This document shows positions 62,022 to 64,000 of a stretch of DNA of 64,000 nucleotides, in pieces. Positions within the stretch are counted from its first letter, which is position 1; the number at the start of each line of letters is the position of its first letter. This DNA is from Balneolaceae bacterium (GTDB lineage: Bacteria; Bacteroidota; Rhodothermia; Balneolales; Balneolaceae): positions 1,178,001 to 1,242,000 of the forward strand of contig CP051242.1 of NCBI GenBank assembly GCA_017795005.1, written 5' to 3'. Both the position numbers and the translations under genes were made by a program. The notes under the pieces were generated by a model. The model saw nothing but the letters and a program-made list of their open reading frames with translations, was not told the DNA's origin and made no database searches.

Positions 62022-64000
62022 TTACTCGCTTTTTAGGCTTTCTACTGGGTTCATTAATGCAGCTCGTACAGATTGGTAGCTCACTGCTATAATTGCAACG
62101 GAAATTGAAACTATGGCAACGAAGAAAAATAAAGCGAAGTTAATTTCAATTCTGTCTGCAAAGTTTTGAAGCCATTTATTCATAAAGAAAATGGCAAATG
62201 GTACTGATACCAAAAAGCCGATCAATACCAGTTTGAGGAAATCTTTGGATAGGAGAGTAAGAATATCTGACGCAGAAGCTCCCAGAACTTTACGGATTCC
62301 AAGCTCTTTCAATCTCCGTTCTGTACTGTACGAGGCGAGTCCAAATAATCCAAGACAAGCAATGGAAATTGCAATTACTGCAAACATATTGAAGATCATA
62401 CTTAACTGTTGCTCTGCCCGGTACATCGTATCAAAAGTATCATCAAGAAAGGTGTACTCAAAAGGCCTGTTTGGATTAAAGACACTCCATTTTTCTTCCA
62501 CAGCACTTAAAGAGCTTTGTACATTATCTGAAGTAAAACGAATAGCTAGATAATCGTGGTAGTAAGTAGCTGAAAAGACCTGGATTAATATCGGATCGAT
62601 TTCAGAATGAAGGGAATGATACTGGAAGTCTTCGACCATACCTATTACAACTCCTTCTTTTTCAACCAAGTCATTTACATAAAAACGTAAGGTTAGTTCT
62701 TCTCCAATAGGATTATCCCAACCGAACTTTTCTGCTGCGGTTTGATTGATGATGAAGGCTTGTGCTTCGTCGGTACTGAAGGCCTCTGAGAAATCCCTGC
62801 CTTCAAGTACATTAAGCTTTAACGTTTCAACAAAAGAATGATCACTGGTGATTGTCATTACCCCAAGAGTGTCTTTTCTATTGTCTTTTGGAACGGCTCC
62901 AAAGGAATGAATTCCACTGCTAATTCCGGGAACACCTGAAACAGCAGAAGCAGACTCAATACCCGGGATTCTAAGAATCTCTTCTTTTAACGATTTGATA
63001 TTAAATTGATCCGTTGTTTCTCTTACCGGGATAACAGCAACCTGCTCTTTGTTAAATCCAAGTCGTTCGTTTTGGAGAAAATCGAGTTGTTGTGTAACAA
63101 CGAAAGTTCCAAAGATGAGACCGGTTGAAATAAAAAACTGAAAAACAACTAACCCTTTTCTGAACAAAGTAGAAGATTTGTTACCCGTATCTGTACTTCC
63201 TTTTAAGACGGAGATAGGTCTAAATGAAGAAAGGTAAAATGCAGGATAACTCCCGGCCATTAATCCTACAATTACAACAATAGCAATTCCACTCAGAACA
63301 AATCCCAGAATATCTATTGAACCAAGAGAAAGTACTTTCCCGGATATTTCATTAAAGTAAGGAAGAGTTAACTCAGCTATCAAAACTGCCAGTAAAAGAC
63401 TGATAAGAGTAATAATGAAAGCTTCGCCCAGAAATTGCCAGATTAATTGTGGTCTTCGGGCACCAAGCGTTTTTCTCATTCCAACTTCCCTCGATCGTTT
63501 CATAGATTTTGCAGTAGCAAGATTCATGAAATTGATGCATGCTATAAGAAGAATGAAAATACCTATCGCAGAAAAAAGGTAAATGTAAGAGATATCAGAA
63601 GTGGCAGATAACTCATTTTGATAATCGGAAAATAATCTGATCTCTGAAATCGGTTGTACATTCAGATTTCTGAGGTGAGCTTCTGCACCAACATATTTCT
63701 GCTGAAAAGCTGGGAAAGCAGCCTTAAGATCAGAAAGTGACTCATTCGAAGTGAGTTCGATGTACGTATACATCGGAGGGTAATACCATTTATTGTATTC
63801 CCAGGGACGTATACTTCTCAAACTTTCATAAGAAAATATATAATCAAACTGAATATGCGAGTTCGATGGTGGGGTTTCGGCTACACCTGTAATTTCAAAT
63901 TCAAAAGACCCCCTTTGACCCGCAAAAGAAATAGATTTTCCAACCGGATTTTCCTCCCCAAAAAACTTAGCAGCAATTTGTGGAGTAATTACAACCGTCA
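62022..64000 (-). CDS. MacB/FtsX-type ABC permease 5 (5' end cut by window edge)
   Basis: Only the C-terminal about 659 residues are in the window; the frame stays open to the edge, reading ...ENPVGKSISF...SNSHIQFDYIF..., a MacB-like periplasmic domain. Then come coupling segment KRSREVGMRKTLGARRPQ, TM region, second periplasmic domain, the second segment RRLKELGIRKVLGASASD, and C-terminus NPVESLKSE. An internal TTG at 63821 is not the start. Upstream of the array in transcription order. The true start, and whether another ATPase or a membrane fusion protein precedes it, lies outside. Confidence 0.88.
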   Translation of the reverse strand, partial: TVVITPQIAAKFFGEENPVGKSISFAGQRGSFEFEITGVAETPPSNSHIQFDYIFSYESLRSIRPWEYNKWYYPPMYTYIELTSNESLSDLKAAFPAFQQKYVGAEAHLRNLNVQPISEIRLFSDYQNELSATSDISYIYLFSAIGIFILLIACINFMNLATAKSMKRSREVGMRKTLGARRPQLIWQFLGEAFIITLISLLLAVLIAELTLPYFNEISGKVLSLGSIDILGFVLSGIAIVVIVGLMAGSYPAFYLSSFRPISVLKGSTDTGNKSSTLFRKGLVVFQFFISTGLIFGTFVVTQQLDFLQNERLGFNKEQVAVIPVRETTDQFNIKSLKEEILRIPGIESASAVSGVPGISSGIHSFGAVPKDNRKDTLGVMTITSDHSFVETLKLNVLEGRDFSEAFSTDEAQAFIINQTAAEKFGWDNPIGEELTLRFYVNDLVEKEGVVIGMVEDFQYHSLHSEIDPILIQVFSATYYHDYLAIRFTSDNVQSSLSAVEEKWSVFNPNRPFEYTFLDDTFDTMYRAEQQLSMIFNMFAVIAISIACLGLFGLASYSTERRLKELGIRKVLGASASDILTLLSKDFLKLVLIGFLVSVPFAIFFMNKWLQNFADRIEINFALFFFVAIVSISVAIIAVSYQSVRAALMNPVESLKSE

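Noticed and set aside
62022-63821. Start of permease 5 at the TTG at 63821
   Set aside because: The frame continues upstream through conserved periplasmic-domain residues to the window edge, so the gene is simply truncated.

Overview
The window reads as chromosomal DNA of a moderately AT-rich, Bacteroidota-related marine-type bacterium, most likely of the Balneolaeota/Rhodothermota branch (inference). The grounds are C-terminal type IX secretion (T9SS) sorting domains with NYPNPFNPTT motifs, lamin-tail-domain surface proteins, two DUF3078 proteins, two TonB-dependent receptors, TAnnTTTG-type -7 promoter boxes, long MacB/FtsX permease arrays and a GlyQS-type glycyl-tRNA synthetase. No phage, integrase, transposase, rRNA or CRISPR array is visible. 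Both edges cut genes: the CotH protein at the left and a permease at the right.

Layout. 1-10.1 kb: a secreted CotH/lamin-tail protein, a helicase-nuclease, glyS, asd and three small unknown genes, separated by dispersed palindromic repeats. 10.1-22.2 kb: a structured, terminator-ended leader RNA candidate, a 1,399-residue lamin-tail surface protein, a kelch-like lipoprotein, a TonB receptor, murI, a class I amidotransferase and a DPP-IV-type peptidase. 22.2-31 kb: two overlapping GH9 glucanase genes, a PIN-PhoH ATPase, a SPOUT rRNA methyltransferase carrying an in-frame palindromic repeat, an ALDH7-type dehydrogenase and a DUF2513 gene whose frame is broken at an A7 run. 31-41 kb: a TonB receptor coupled to an SGNH-fold lipoprotein that has lost its catalytic residues, a PLP decarboxylase, two DUF3078 proteins, a PyrR-like phosphoribosyltransferase, a YtxH protein and a DUF2851 protein. 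41-51.3 kb: housekeeping genes (tRNA-Gln, prs-rplY-pth-hppA), a four-gene feo ferrous iron operon, pyrF and rnhA. 51.3-64 kb: one ABC ATPase behind five successive MacB/FtsX-type permeases, all on the minus strand.

How parts work together. prs, rplY, pth and hppA form a tight translation/nucleotide/energy operon. feoA-feoA-feoB plus a Cys-rich membrane peptide form an iron uptake unit. The two GH9 enzymes would act on beta-glucans outside the cytoplasm, one displayed or released through T9SS. The receptor/pseudo-SGNH pair resembles a SusC/SusD-like surface import couple, although its ligand is unknown. The permease array shares a single visible ATPase.

The most interesting items are the structured leader RNA at 10201-10325, the all-motif-lost SGNH lipoprotein, the in-frame palindromic repeat inside the methyltransferase gene, the hairpin that ends in the ribosome binding site of a permease, the A7 frameshift in the DUF2513 gene, and a composite dispersed repeat family. 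Everything here comes from reading the sequence; no database search or folding program was run.
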